Part shown: positions 45,743 through 55,743 of the stretch, piece after piece
How the letters are laid out: each line of letters opens with the position of its first letter
Position numbering within the stretch: the first letter of the stretch is position 1
From: an uncultured Bacteroidota bacterium
GTDB lineage: Bacteria; Bacteroidota; Bacteroidia; Bacteroidales; F082
NCBI GenBank assembly: GCA_900542475.1
Contig: UQNO01000002.1
Coordinates: forward strand, 1 to 64,000
Direction of reading: 5' to 3'
DNA: 64,000 nucleotides
Notes under the pieces: model-generated
The model's database searches: none
What the model was told of the DNA's origin: nothing
The model's input: only the letters and a program-made list of their open reading frames with translations
Made by a program: the position numbers and the translations under genes

Positions 45743-48700
45743 TTATTCGACGGTTATCCTGGCGCCGTCGGAATATGCTCCAAATTCAGGTGCATACTGG
45801 CATTGAATCTGCGAATATCCTGCGCTGAAACTGCCTTCTTTTGTCACGTACATGATGTGCGAAACAGTGTGCTTTCCTTTCGGAAGATAGTCGAAGAAAA
45901 ACTCCATCGCCACATCGCCGGTGCTTTGATAATACCACAATCCGTTATCACAGTGGTATCTCGAAAGTTGCTCCGTCGGCTCGAAGCAGGCCCCGCGTAA
46001 ATCCTTCAGATACACAAACTCCATGTCTTGGCTGTTCTCAATGGTGATGACAACCTCCACCTTGTCGCCGACTTTGACGTTTTCAGGCGCAACAATCTCG
46101 CGTTTTATCTTCATCTCGTCGCTATGTCTCCGAACCTTGTCGATAGGCACGAAATACTGACGGTATAAACCGCCCCATACCACGTGGTTTGATTGGTTGT
46201 CGATTGCCGCCTTTACGCTGTCGTCACCAATAATCATTGAGGCTGTGGCTTTTTCGGAATCCCATTTCGTGCCTCTGTTCATGATGGCGAAAATGGCTTC
46301 TACAGAGGATTGTTCGTTTTCCCACATATTGGTGCGTTTCTGGGTGAGAATCCACAAACGCATTGCGTCTGCCTCGCTTGTCTTCGGCTCAATCTCGTTA
46401 AACGCCTCCAAAATCCTTGCCTCATTCTCAACGCTTATATTGCGCCAATACATTCCGAACTCGTTTTTGATTGCTCTCTCGCGTAATGACTTTATGATAA
46501 GCTTGGCAATATCATTGTGGCCGTTTCTGTTGAGAATCAATGCGATATACGCCTGCTCCTCCACTCCATAGCGTCTCCAGTCACTGCTTAGTTTTTTAAT
46601 GTAAAATTCTTTGGCCTTGTCAAAATGGTTGCTTGTGTTGTATGAAAAACAACTCATCGCATAGAGTCCCTTCATTGTCAAAAAGTCGCAGACAGCGTTG
46701 TTTTTCTTCTTTTGAGTATCAAGTTTATCATATCTTTCGACGATTTGATTCCCGAGGAAGTTGAACGCTTTTTTTGTCATCGCGTCATTGTTGTCGAGAC
46801 GTCCCAAGCCGCGTAATATATATTGTGTGATGTACTCGCTTTCGGGCATGCCGTCAATCCAGGGCCAGCCTCCGTTGACGGTCTGTTTCTTCGCAAGAAT
46901 ATTCAATGCTGATGCGATATTTTTGTCAAGGTTTTTTTTGTCGAAGAGTTTCGACACATTAGCTCGTTGCTGTGTCTCGCTTTTCGCCTCCATCACCCAC
47001 GGGGTTTCCTTTAACAATATTGCTTTCACTTCTTCGTTTTTCTGAAGTTCCGACAAGGTGTCGTCTTCATGTCCTTTCAGCGTCTCTTCGATGTTAGGAT
47101 TGCTCATGACGATTTCTTGTGCCATCTTGTTGACGAAATATCTGTAGAACGCAGAGACCGCGTATTTCTCGTCGCTTTCGGCGAGATAGGGCAAAGCCTG
47201 AATCGCATAATATACCGGATTGGCGTTGAAATTCAGTTTGATGTCGTGATTTCTCTCTCCTTCGTTATTTATGCTGAACTCGTATTCTTTCTTTGTGTTG
47301 GCTTCGGTAGTGAGCGCGTATGTCTGTGTTAAAAACACATCGGTGCTCAACACAGGAAGCAGATGCTGCTCGGCGTCGCTGCAACCGGCTGCGGAGGCGG
47401 AGAATCTGAAAATCAACGGGTTGATGTCCTTCCGCATCGCCACTTTCCAGCTGACCTTCCGGCTGCGGTTAGGTTCTATCGAAATATTTATATTATTATC
47501 AGATAAAATCAATTCTATTGGATTATTGTTTTCGTCGAAAATCTCAAGTTTTGCGGTTGGTGTTATTTCTTTTTCAGACAAGTTTATTACATTTGCGGCA
47601 ATCCAAAGAGTGTCTTCATCATAGACGAATCTCGGCATATCGGCCATAATCATCAACGGCTGTTGTGTGACAACAGTTGTTTCGAGATTACCGACTTTCA
47701 AATCTTTATCGTATGCCAATATTCTTAAATTCCAACGGGTTAGTGCGTCAGGCATGGTGAAGGTGAATGTGCAGTCGCCGTTTTCGTCGGTTTTCAAATT
47801 CGGATAGAAGAAAGCTGTTTCGTTGAAGTCTTTTCGTATTTTAGACGGCCTGGTTTCCTGTGTCTTCACCGTTTCGTTCAATGTGTCTTCTTCTATCTCC
47901 TCGTTTCTTGCGTGGTATTCTTCCTCCACTGTCATGGCATCGTCCAAAGCAATTGTTTTTGCGTAATACATGGTTCTGTGCCAGTGTCGAGGCATCAATG
48001 AAAGACTTGAAAACACTCTGCCTTCCTCGATATGGAAATGTGCGATACGGTAGTTTTGCCAGGTGTTTTGTGTGTTGAAACTTCTGTCGGACATGATAAC
48101 GCTGTTTTCCGGTATCGCCGGCAAGGTGTTGAAATGCCAGTTGAGGGTGGCGAAGTTGTCGAGAGAGGCATCGTACATCACGGCAATCAGCGGCACTGTC
48201 GCGGGCTTGCCTTTGTGATTTTTCACCGTCACGCTCCATGTTTCCTCCGAACCCGGAAGCAAATTGCCACGCTCAGTGTTCAACATTATGTCCATCTTCA
48301 TATTGTCAAAAGGAACGTCAACATAATCGATATGCCTCATCTCGGTGTTGTATCTCACTATCGCCACCTGGAAGTCCAAACGACCACGGTCCTCCTCCCT
48401 GACAGTGTAAGTGAACTTGTAAATGCTGTTGTTCACAGTGACGCGCTCTGATTTCAGAATATTCCTGCCTCTCTTCACCATCACGAGCGCCGACACATTT
48501 TTCTCCGACGAGCCGATGTAGTAGTTTATAGTCTCTCCAGGCTGCGCCGATGTCTTGTCGATATTTGTCCAACACATTGATTTGTAAGGCATCTTCTTCG
48601 ATTTTACATCGCAAACAACATATTGACTCGAGAATGCAGACAGAGTGTCGTCAACAGAGCGAAGCTCGATGACATATCTCGCAGGCGACAATTTGTTGTC

Positions 48701-51151
48701 ATGTAACAACACCGTTTCACCATTCACATCGACAACTCCTTGGCAAACAATATCTTTTGTGATGCAGTCTTTGGAATAGTAATCGAATTTCGGAAAATAA
48801 ACCTTTAACAAGGCATCGCTTAAAATCTTTCTGTCAAAGTCGCCTAAATCTCTCGGATACCTTTCTATATCGTTGATTTTGAATATCTTGTATTCTATCT
48901 TGGTGTTGACCGGCTTGCCACTGCTGTTTGTGACATTGACCATCAGACTGTTAAGCTCGTCGATACCGATAGTCTCGTTGTCACTCGACAGAGAAATGTC
49001 ATATTTATTATAGGTGGCGACGATTTTGAAACTGTCGCTTTGTGTCTCGCCCTGTTTGTTTGTCGCCGTCACCTGAATCTCATACGTATATTGAGGGGTT
49101 TTGACAACAGGAATGTCGCTCGACGGTTTCAAAAGGAAATCTATGGTAAAAGAGCCGTCGGCAGAAGTGGTGTTTTTCCCCGAAGAGATGATTTCATCGT
49201 CCACATAATATGGTATCCAATTCCAAAATCTGAAAGGGAAAGATGTTTTTCTGACAATTGTATAACTGTACGCCACATTGTCGAGTCCGAAGCCTGAAAG
49301 TGCTGCCACCTTCCCGGAAACAGTGACACTTTCGTCAATTTTATACTCCTTTTCCGGCGACTCGAATGTTATCTCGAAAGTCGGACGTTTATACTCTTCC
49401 ACCATGATATGGACAGAGCTGTTGTTGTCGTAGATTCTGTAAACACCGTTGACTCTGTCGGTCGGAGCGGTGAAACTGCCGTTCACTGCTCCGTATTTGT
49501 TGGTTGTAAGACGCAGAGTGTCAATGGGCTGTGAGTTTGGGTCGACAAAATAAAGTGTTATTTCGTAATCCGGTATCACCTCCTTGATTTTAGAGTTCCC
49601 GCGATATACCACGCAACTGAACTGCACCGTCTGCCCCGGACGGTAAATGGCTCTGTCGGTGAAAATCTTGCTGTTAATCTTGAGATTGCTGTTTTCGTTG
49701 CGTCTGTAAAAATCAAACAACATCGTTGACATCAGAGTGTCGCCATCATGGTAAAGGTCGATTAAAAAACTGTTGTCGGCGCTCATTGGCGCTGCCATGT
49801 GTCCGTTTTTGTCACTCACCGCCTCGCCAGCGACTTTACGCTCGTAAGATTTTGTCTTATACGAATAGTTGCGTTCAGAAAAGAGCGCCTTGACATTTTT
49901 CATCGGCTCTCCTGTGCTGCGGTTTACCACGTAAAGATTGAGACATTCGTCGGTCTCAAGGTTGAAAAACGAAAGGTCGCTAACCTGAAATGGTGTGGAA
50001 ATCAAGTCTTCCAAGTCGTCGAAACTGTCGGTGTTTGAGAAAACAAGATAATAAACACCGTATTGCAAGGCTGGCAAGGCGATGAGCGTCGAATGCTCGG
50101 AATAGTCGGTTTCTGCCGGCAGTTTGACGGTGTTTTCCACCAGTGGCTTCTTCGCTAAAAGAACGGCAAGAGTCTTGTCGTTGCCGAGGGTGGAGAGATT
50201 GACAAATTCTTGCATCGACACCTTGTATATGCGGTATGTGGGATTTGTGGTGTTGCGGTAAGCCAATCCGACAGGAATGGACTGCTCCGCCACGTAAACA
50301 TTGTTCGTCTGAACGGCGACGCTTCTTTTCGTCAAACTGCTTATAAACTCCTCGCACTGTTTGTACAGCGTGTTTGTCTTTTCGAGTGTTGACATCGTCT
50401 CGTCGCAGAGTTTTTTCGCCTCGACATATTCTTTTTTATAGGTGAGATACTCGATTTGTTTTATCCTGATTTTCGCAACAAATTCAGTGTCAGTGCATTC
50501 AGCTGCCAACTGCGAGTGTTTCCCAAAATCTTCATCGTTGTAAATATTGCCGAGACGGTTCATCCTATTGTTATAATATGCCTTTATATAGTTGTTTTCA
50601 AGGTCGAAAGCCAATAGCTTGTCATATAATTCATTTTCAATATCGTAAAAACGATAATTACTTATAAGACAATGCATTGCATAATCGTAAAGTGTTGGCT
50701 CAAGGTCAAGGTCGAAGATTTTGGAATCGTCGTCTGATTGGAAAATCTCAACATAATTTTTCATTGAGACGGTCTTGATGAAATCGTCGTCTTGATATTC
50801 GAGGATATCGTTGTATTTATGGGTGAACTTGGCTATTTCGATATTTAGCATCACCTGCGATGCCTTGGAAAGCTTGGGAAGATACGATTTGCAATATCCG
50901 ACGACGGTGTCTTCCGGATTTTCTTCTTTCATGTGGAAAATCTCGCTTTTTTTGAGGATTGTTTTGAGAAGTTGAACGTCGTTGTTGTCTCTCAACGCTT
51001 GTTTTTCAATCTTGTCAAGCGTTTTTTCAGCTGATTCAGGAAGAAGGTTTTCAATGTTCTCATTAAACTCTTTCCAAAGTTTGTTGTAATTTTGGGCGTT
51101 GACACTTAATGACATAACTAATATTGTTATAAAAACGAGAATTTTTTTCAT
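45743..51151 (-). CDS. Alpha-2-macroglobulin-like protein without the thioester
   Basis: Predicted 1802 aa. A signal peptide (about 1-19, S-V-N-A-Q) is followed by a helical N-terminal region, an MG2/A2M_N region around 500-600 (T-D-R-A-I-Y-R-P-G-Q-T-V) and the A2M family region around 1105-1200 (F-x-x-P-D-A-L-T-R-W). Then come the terpenoid-cyclase-like helical domain (about 1320-1650) and a C-terminal beta domain. At the site where many bacterial homologues have C-x-E-Q (about 1325), this protein reads E-K-Y-A-V-S-A-F, so it cannot form the thioester. Probably a periplasmic or surface protease trap or structural protein. Confidence 0.85.
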   Translation of the reverse strand: MKKILVFITILVMSLSVNAQNYNKLWKEFNENIENLLPESAEKTLDKIEKQALRDNNDVQLLKTILKKSEIFHMKEENPEDTVVGYCKSYLPKLSKASQVMLNIEIAKFTHKYNDILEYQDDDFIKTVSMKNYVEIFQSDDDSKIFDLDLEPTLYDYAMHCLISNYRFYDIENELYDKLLAFDLENNYIKAYYNNRMNRLGNIYNDEDFGKHSQLAAECTDTEFVAKIRIKQIEYLTYKKEYVEAKKLCDETMSTLEKTNTLYKQCEEFISSLTKRSVAVQTNNVYVAEQSIPVGLAYRNTTNPTYRIYKVSMQEFVNLSTLGNDKTLAVLLAKKPLVENTVKLPAETDYSEHSTLIALPALQYGVYYLVFSNTDSFDDLEDLISTPFQVSDLSFFNLETDECLNLYVVNRSTGEPMKNVKALFSERNYSYKTKSYERKVAGEAVSDKNGHMAAPMSADNSFLIDLYHDGDTLMSTMLFDFYRRNENSNLKINSKIFTDRAIYRPGQTVQFSCVVYRGNSKIKEVIPDYEITLYFVDPNSQPIDTLRLTTNKYGAVNGSFTAPTDRVNGVYRIYDNNSSVHIMVEEYKRPTFEITFESPEKEYKIDESVTVSGKVAALSGFGLDNVAYSYTIVRKTSFPFRFWNWIPYYVDDEIISSGKNTTSADGSFTIDFLLKPSSDIPVVKTPQYTYEIQVTATNKQGETQSDSFKIVATYNKYDISLSSDNETIGIDELNSLMVNVTNSSGKPVNTKIEYKIFKINDIERYPRDLGDFDRKILSDALLKVYFPKFDYYSKDCITKDIVCQGVVDVNGETVLLHDNKLSPARYVIELRSVDDTLSAFSSQYVVCDVKSKKMPYKSMCWTNIDKTSAQPGETINYYIGSSEKNVSALVMVKRGRNILKSERVTVNNSIYKFTYTVREEDRGRLDFQVAIVRYNTEMRHIDYVDVPFDNMKMDIMLNTERGNLLPGSEETWSVTVKNHKGKPATVPLIAVMYDASLDNFATLNWHFNTLPAIPENSVIMSDRSFNTQNTWQNYRIAHFHIEEGRVFSSLSLMPRHWHRTMYYAKTIALDDAMTVEEEYHARNEEIEEDTLNETVKTQETRPSKIRKDFNETAFFYPNLKTDENGDCTFTFTMPDALTRWNLRILAYDKDLKVGNLETTVVTQQPLMIMADMPRFVYDEDTLWIAANVINLSEKEITPTAKLEIFDENNNPIELILSDNNINISIEPNRSRKVSWKVAMRKDINPLIFRFSASAAGCSDAEQHLLPVLSTDVFLTQTYALTTEANTKKEYEFSINNEGERNHDIKLNFNANPVYYAIQALPYLAESDEKYAVSAFYRYFVNKMAQEIVMSNPNIEETLKGHEDDTLSELQKNEEVKAILLKETPWVMEAKSETQQRANVSKLFDKKNLDKNIASALNILAKKQTVNGGWPWIDGMPESEYITQYILRGLGRLDNNDAMTKKAFNFLGNQIVERYDKLDTQKKKNNAVCDFLTMKGLYAMSCFSYNTSNHFDKAKEFYIKKLSSDWRRYGVEEQAYIALILNRNGHNDIAKLIIKSLRERAIKNEFGMYWRNISVENEARILEAFNEIEPKTSEADAMRLWILTQKRTNMWENEQSSVEAIFAIMNRGTKWDSEKATASMIIGDDSVKAAIDNQSNHVVWGGLYRQYFVPIDKVRRHSDEMKIKREIVAPENVKVGDKVEVVITIENSQDMEFVYLKDLRGACFEPTEQLSRYHCDNGLWYYQSTGDVAMEFFFDYLPKGKHTVSHIMYVTKEGSFSAGYSQIQCQYAPEFGAYSDGARITVE

Positions 51152-51167
51152 GGCAAGAATATTTTTT

Positions 51168-51175
51168 CAAAGATA
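51168..51175 (-). promoter_or_regulatory. -7 box (TATCTTTG) for the alpha-2-macroglobulin-like gene
   Basis: Minus-strand match 17 nt before the ATG. Confidence 0.5.
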
Positions 51176-51229
51176 ACGCAGATTTACGGATTTTTATTTC
51201 AGTTTCTCTGTGTAATCTGTGAGATGTTG

Positions 51230-51820
51230 CTATTGTTCTTTGGCTTTGTCTGTCATAGCTTTGTTATAACATTCACGGCAGAGCGGCTCGTAGCTTTCCG
51301 TCTCTCCGAGCATCACGAGCTTGTCTCCGTCGATGGTGCGGTGTGAGTATTGGGCCAGGCTCCCGCAGCGCATGCAGATGGCGTGTACTTTGGTGACATC
51401 TTCGGCTATTGCCATCAACTGCGGCATCGGACCGAAAGGCTTGCCCATGAAGTCCATGTCGAGACCGGCGACAATGACTCTGATGCCTTGATTGGCAAGT
51501 TGTTGACATACGTCGATAATCTCGTTTCCGAAAAATTGCGCCTCGTCGATGCCGATAACATCGCACTCGTTGGAGTAGAAGAGAATCTGCTGGGCGTTCT
51601 CCACCGGCATGGAACGAAGAGCGTTGGAGTTGTGCGACACAACGTCTTCTTCAGAGTATCTCGTGTCGATTCCAGGCTTGAATATTTCGACTCTTAATTT
51701 GGCGATTCTGGCACGGTTGAGACGACGTATCAACTCCTCGGTTTTACCAGAAAACATTGAGCCACAAACCACTTCAATCCAACCTTGCGACTTATTGTGA
51801 GAATCTTTTTCAAGAAACAT
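51230..51820 (-). CDS. tdk: Thymidine kinase
   Basis: Type II thymidine kinase, 196 aa from the ATG at 51820. It has [10 protein letters not shown] (P-loop, about 19-28), D-E-A-Q-F-F (about 93-98) and zinc-ribbon cysteines in I-C-M-R-C-G and P-L-C-R-E-C-Y. A longer frame upstream crosses both divergent promoters and was rejected. Salvages thymidine to dTMP. Confidence 0.94.
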   Translation of the reverse strand: MFLEKDSHNKSQGWIEVVCGSMFSGKTEELIRRLNRARIAKLRVEIFKPGIDTRYSEEDVVSHNSNALRSMPVENAQQILFYSNECDVIGIDEAQFFGNEIIDVCQQLANQGIRVIVAGLDMDFMGKPFGPMPQLMAIAEDVTKVHAICMRCGSLAQYSHRTIDGDKLVMLGETESYEPLCRECYNKAMTDKAKEQ

Positions 51821-51843
51821 ATCCGACGTATTTAATTTTTTTA

Positions 51844-51866
51844 TATTTTTGTTGACTACAAAAGTA
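51844..51866. promoter_or_regulatory. Divergent pair of -7 boxes in a 58-bp intergenic gap
   Basis: Plus-strand TATTTTTG (51844-51851) for the gene at 51879 and minus-strand TACTTTTG (51859-51866) for tdk at 51820. The two polymerase footprints would overlap, so the promoters probably compete. Confidence 0.5.
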
Positions 51867-51878
51867 AGGAATTTTATC

Positions 51879-52595
51879 ATGGAAACACAAAAAAATGATG
51901 AAAAAAATATTGTGCTTGAGCTGAAACACCGGCTGGGGCGCATGATGGTGCAGGTTGACTATATGTATCGCAACGACCGCGAGATGAGCCGTCTCGATCT
52001 TGACATCATGATGGAACGCACTCGCGAACTGTATGATTTGCTCTGTGACTGTCAAATAGAGACCGCACATGATTCGCCTGCCGACGAACCTGTGGAAAAC
52101 GATGCCGACGACATGGAGATGGAAGAGACCGACGACATGGACGCGGAACAGGAAATCGTTGTAGAGGAAAAACTTGTTTTACCTGTGGAGGAAAATAACG
52201 AAAACGCCGACGCTGCCGCCGACGAAGAGGGAGAAGACGAAGAGGATTGGGAAGATTGGGAAGACGAAGACGACGAGATGTTCCGTGTCGAGCAGGGGAA
52301 AGAAGAGGAAACGCCGGCGGAGCCTGAAGACAACAGCCTTGCCGCGCGCTTGCAGCATACTCTTGTCAAAGACATCAGAATGGCACTGGGAATAAATGAT
52401 AAGGTGATGATTATCAACGATTTGTTTAATGGCTCGGTTGAACGTTACAACAAATCGATAGACGCTCTGAACGATTTTCCGACTTTATCGGGGGCGCGGG
52501 TCTATATGAGCGAGCTGCAAATTGAACTTCAGTGGGATACTGAAAGTCAATCGTATAAGATGTTAAACGATTTGGTGGAGAGACGTTTTTTATGA
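51879..52595 (+). CDS. Conserved Bacteroidota protein with acidic linker
   Basis: Predicted 238 aa. The N-terminal helical part (about 1-60) is followed by a very acidic low-complexity linker (about 70-150; many D, E and W-E-D-W-E-D) and a conserved C-terminal domain ([25 protein letters not shown]). This C-terminus is widespread in the phylum but has no known function. Overlaps rsmI by 4 nt (ATGA), a linkage that suggests coupled expression. Confidence 0.75.
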   Translation: METQKNDEKNIVLELKHRLGRMMVQVDYMYRNDREMSRLDLDIMMERTRELYDLLCDCQIETAHDSPADEPVENDADDMEMEETDDMDAEQEIVVEEKLVLPVEENNENADAAADEEGEDEEDWEDWEDEDDEMFRVEQGKEEETPAEPEDNSLAARLQHTLVKDIRMALGINDKVMIINDLFNGSVERYNKSIDALNDFPTLSGARVYMSELQIELQWDTESQSYKMLNDLVERRFL

Positions 52596-53284
52596 AATTG
52601 TTTTTAGTTCCGACACCTATTGGCAATCTCGAGGACATCACTTTGAGGGCTTTGCGTGTGCTGCGTGAGGAAGTCGATGTAATCCTCGCCGAGGATACGC
52701 GTACAAGTGGTAACTTGTTGAAACACTATGAGATAAGCAAGCCGATGCAGGCGTTTCATTTAAACAACGAACATGTTGTTGTCGAGCGTGTCGCCGAGCG
52801 TATCACAAACGGCGAGCGCATGGCTTTGGTCACCGACGCCGGCACTCCGGCCATCTCCGACCCGGGCTTCATGCTCGTCCGTGAATGTATCAAACGCGGC
52901 GTGGAAGTCGAGTGTCTTCCGGGCGCCACCGCCTTCGTGCCGGCTTTGGTGAACTCGGGCCTCCCCGCCGACCACTTTATCTTCGAGGGCTTCCTCCCAC
53001 ATAAAAAGGGTCGTCAGACTAAAATCAAGAAAATCGTCGGGAATGAATACACCACCATACTCTATGAGTCGCCATTCAGATTGGTGAGGACGCTGGAGCA
53101 ACTCGCCGAGGCAGCAGGTGCAACTCGTAAAGTGTCGGTGGCCCGCGAGCTGACCAAGATTCATGAAGAGAACGTGAGAGGTACACTCGGAGAGGTAATA
53201 AAATATTTTAAGGAAAAAGAAGTGAAAGGAGAGATAGTGATTGTTTTGGAGGGAACCTCTGTCCTTTCGACCGGAGCGGAATGA
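52592..53284 (+). CDS. rsmI: 16S rRNA (cytidine-1402-2'-O)-methyltransferase
   Basis: Predicted 230 aa. It has P-T-P-I-G-N-L-E-D-I-T-L-R-A-L (about 8-22), A-E-D-T-R-T-S (about 34-40), T-D-A-G-T-P-A-I-S-D-P-G (about 81-92) and P-G-A-T-A-F-V-P-A-L (about 110). It methylates C1402 in the ribosomal P site. The last six residues (L-S-T-G-A-E) and the stop are encoded by the repeat that begins at 53261. Confidence 0.95.
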   Translation: MKLFLVPTPIGNLEDITLRALRVLREEVDVILAEDTRTSGNLLKHYEISKPMQAFHLNNEHVVVERVAERITNGERMALVTDAGTPAISDPGFMLVRECIKRGVEVECLPGATAFVPALVNSGLPADHFIFEGFLPHKKGRQTKIKKIVGNEYTTILYESPFRLVRTLEQLAEAAGATRKVSVARELTKIHEENVRGTLGEVIKYFKEKEVKGEIVIVLEGTSVLSTGAE

Positions 53285-53592
53285 AATGAAGCGAAGTGGA
53301 GACCTGAGCGAAGCGAAAGCATTCACCTCTGGTGAATAAATCTACGACAAACAAACATCCCGTCATTTCGACCGGAGCGAAGCGAAGTGGAGAAATCTAC
53401 GACTAACGAAAGTCCATCAGCCCGTCATTTCGACCGGAGCGGAATGAAATGAAGCGAAGTGGAGACCTGAGCGAAGCGAAAGCATTCACCTTTGGTGAAT
53501 AAATCTACGACAAACAAAAGTCCATGAGCGCTCGATAGCTGTAGATTTCTCGACAAGCTCGAAATGACGGCAGGGACAAGCTCGAAATGACG
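53261..53592 (+). repeat. Interspersed palindromic repeats after rsmI (two to three units)
   Basis: Same family as the arrays at 28.5 and 37.2 kb, in plus-strand orientation: the CCGGAGCG side faces rsmI and the GACAAGCTCGAAATGACG side is last. Two units carry the ATTCACC...GGTGAAT module. The gap to 53652 holds nothing else apart from a short AT-rich leader. Confidence 0.9.
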
Positions 53593-53652
53593 AAATAAGA
53601 TTGAAATATTTTTTAAGATTTCTCGCCGCAGGGCGATAAAAAAACAGAAAGC

Positions 53653-55047
53653 ATGAAAAAGTTCATCATCACATTGCTTGTTGTAATGGAAACCATCGGT
53701 GCGATGGCTCAAAACAACGACAAGACATTTAATGAGAAAGGCGAAATCATCAAGAAAGGCTGGAACTTCGGACCATTACCGGTGGTGGGGTATAACAGCG
53801 ACATGGGATTTCAATATGGTGCCTGTATCGACATTTTCAACTATGGCGACGGCTCGAAATATCCGGACTATGACTTCAAAATTAATTTCGAGGCCTCCGC
53901 ATACACCAAAGGCTCAAGCATGTTTCGCTCGTATTCCTATTGGAACAATGTCATTCCGAAAGGCAAACTCTTCATGGATTTCGGCTATTTCATCGATAAA
54001 AAATTCAGTTTTTACGGTTTCAACGGCTATGCCGCGCCAAATTACAAGGATATTGCCGCAAATATTGACGGAAATGCCGGCCTCGTCGATTGTCCTCCCT
54101 TTTATATCACAGAGCCTGGCTCGGAAAACAGCGGATTTTATGATATCGACAGGAGACAGTTTCGTGCCGTTGTCAGCATGCAACAACAAATCGGCAACAT
54201 AGAGCATTTATATTATGGAATAGGATTGGCCTATTATAATTATGATTTTAGCCGGCTGAATATCAAGAAATATGAGAACCAATATACTTTGTATGAACTA
54301 TATAAGATGAGTGGTGTTCTTCGTCCCGATGAGGCTGGTGGTGGAAATGTCACACAGTTAAAGGCAGGTGTCATCTACGACTCCAAAGATTATGAAAACG
54401 ACCCGACACGCGGTGTCTATTTCGAGGCTACACTCACGGCCGCCCCTGATTTTATTGATAAACACGGCTATGACCATTTAACGTTTACCGGAGTCTTTCA
54501 TCATTACATACCCGTGGCGAGCGATCGTTTGACATTCTGCTATCGCATTGGCGCCCAAAATGTACTCGCGGGCGATATTCCTTTTTATGCTATGATGAAC
54601 ACCAACCTCATGTTTTTCAAGAAGGTAACCACCGAGATGTACGGCGGCTCCACCACAGGACGAGGTATCAATAGAAACAGCGTCGTCGGTAAAGGCGTGG
54701 CATGGATTAATATGGAGTTGCGCTGGAGAATGGCAAATTTCAAATTTATCAACCAGAACTGGTGTGTGGTGCTCAACCCTATGTTCGACACAGGCATGGT
54801 GACACAGTCGTTCCGTCTCAATGAACAGAAAACGGCAATGGAGATTCTGAAAGATTACATGACAGAGGAATGGCCCGACAACATTATCTACAGCGGCAAA
54901 GACGAAAGCCTCCATACCTCAGCGGGATGCGGCATGAAACTCATTATGAACAAGAATTTCGTGGTATCGGCGGAGTTCGCCAAGGCCATCGATAAACTCG
55001 ACGGCGAAGGAATGAGAGCGTATATAGGATTTAATTATATATTCTGA
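53653..55047 (+). CDS. Omp85-superfamily (BamA/TamA-like) outer-membrane barrel
   Basis: Predicted 464 aa. A signal peptide (about 1-20) is followed directly by a barrel-type sequence. It has G-V-I-Y-D-S-K-D-Y-E-N-D-P-T-R-G-V (about 237-253), the family D-x-x-N-x-P-x-x-G pattern, and near the end G-x-G-R-G-I-N-R-N-S-V-V-G-K-G-V-A-W-I-N. It ends in F with a Y-I-G-F-N-Y-I-F strand, the usual outer-membrane signal. No POTRA domains are seen, so it is not BamA itself. A degenerate repeat relic follows its stop. Confidence 0.82.
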   Translation: MKKFIITLLVVMETIGAMAQNNDKTFNEKGEIIKKGWNFGPLPVVGYNSDMGFQYGACIDIFNYGDGSKYPDYDFKINFEASAYTKGSSMFRSYSYWNNVIPKGKLFMDFGYFIDKKFSFYGFNGYAAPNYKDIAANIDGNAGLVDCPPFYITEPGSENSGFYDIDRRQFRAVVSMQQQIGNIEHLYYGIGLAYYNYDFSRLNIKKYENQYTLYELYKMSGVLRPDEAGGGNVTQLKAGVIYDSKDYENDPTRGVYFEATLTAAPDFIDKHGYDHLTFTGVFHHYIPVASDRLTFCYRIGAQNVLAGDIPFYAMMNTNLMFFKKVTTEMYGGSTTGRGINRNSVVGKGVAWINMELRWRMANFKFINQNWCVVLNPMFDTGMVTQSFRLNEQKTAMEILKDYMTEEWPDNIIYSGKDESLHTSAGCGMKLIMNKNFVVSAEFAKAIDKLDGEGMRAYIGFNYIF

Positions 55048-55053
55048 CACTCA

Positions 55054-55081
55054 TTTTGACTGGAGCGGAATGGAGAAATGA
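55054..55081 (+). repeat. Degenerate relic of the palindromic repeat
   Basis: It reads TTTTGACTGGAGCGGAATGG then AGAAATGACG, a collapsed unit in the same polarity as the gene before it. Confidence 0.55.
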
Positions 55082-55085
55082 CGAA

Positions 55086-55580
55086 CTATTTCCTTTTACC
55101 GCAAATGTTGAGAATGCAAATTATCACGGCGCATGCGATGATACCGATAAGTTGCCATGTCCAAGGACTTGGGTTGACTTCGTGATAGTAGATTTTCATG
55201 CGAGTCTGCACAGACTTGATAATCGCTCTTGAACTATATGTCGCTCCGCTCACCGCATCGATTTCAAAATCAACGGCTTCCTTTGGCGTTAAACCGTGGA
55301 ATTTCTCAAGAAGACCGCTGCTCGTCACTTTCTTTAAATAAATCGGGGTTTCTTTGTTGTCAAGAATGTCGATGTTGTCTATTTTTCCATCTTTAATGTT
55401 GATTTTCAATGGAATAACATCGGCGAAACCGACAATATCCTGACAGTATTCTTCCGTGTAAAGAGTTGTGTCGCCAGCAGCCTGGACATTGTCTTTCCCC
55501 AAACGGTCATAGCCGAACATCACCGCGAAGAAGCCGAGGGCGATGGCGAAAACGTAGTTTAAAATCTTGATAGTTTTCAT
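55086..55580 (-). CDS. FMN-binding domain protein (membrane-anchored)
   Basis: Predicted 164 aa. An N-terminal signal anchor (about 8-24) is followed by an FMN_bind domain with D-A-V-S-G-A-T-Y-S-S (about 108-117), the family's flavin-attachment-type S-G-A-T-x-S/T motif, and a C-terminal transmembrane helix (about 142-160). Its domain resembles those in RnfG/NqrC, so it may take part in electron transfer across the inner membrane. No rnf or nqr genes are nearby. Confidence 0.82.
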   Translation of the reverse strand: MKTIKILNYVFAIALGFFAVMFGYDRLGKDNVQAAGDTTLYTEEYCQDIVGFADVIPLKINIKDGKIDNIDILDNKETPIYLKKVTSSGLLEKFHGLTPKEAVDFEIDAVSGATYSSRAIIKSVQTRMKIYYHEVNPSPWTWQLIGIIACAVIICILNICGKRK

Positions 55581-55610
55581 ATAACGATATTTTTGTTGTT
55601 GTCAAAGTCC

Positions 55611-55677
55611 ACGTCATTTCAAGCGAAATCGAAAAATCCGCACCTGTCAGGTATAGGACGTCGAAATGACGGACAAA
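55611..55677. repeat. Divergent single copy of a related palindrome
   Basis: Outer arms CGTCATTTC and TCGAAATGACGG match the repeat family, but the interior differs. It sits between the divergent FMN-binding and acyltransferase genes. Confidence 0.5.
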
Positions 55678-55712
55678 ATTACAAAATTTATTCTACTTGA
55701 AAGAAAATTTCG

Positions 55713-55720
55713 TAAATTTG
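55713..55720 (+). promoter_or_regulatory. -7 box (TAAATTTG) for the acyltransferase gene
   Basis: TAnnTTTG match 23 nt before the ATG at 55744. Confidence 0.45.
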
Positions 55721-55743
55721 TCGTTTCAAAAGTATAAAAAAAA

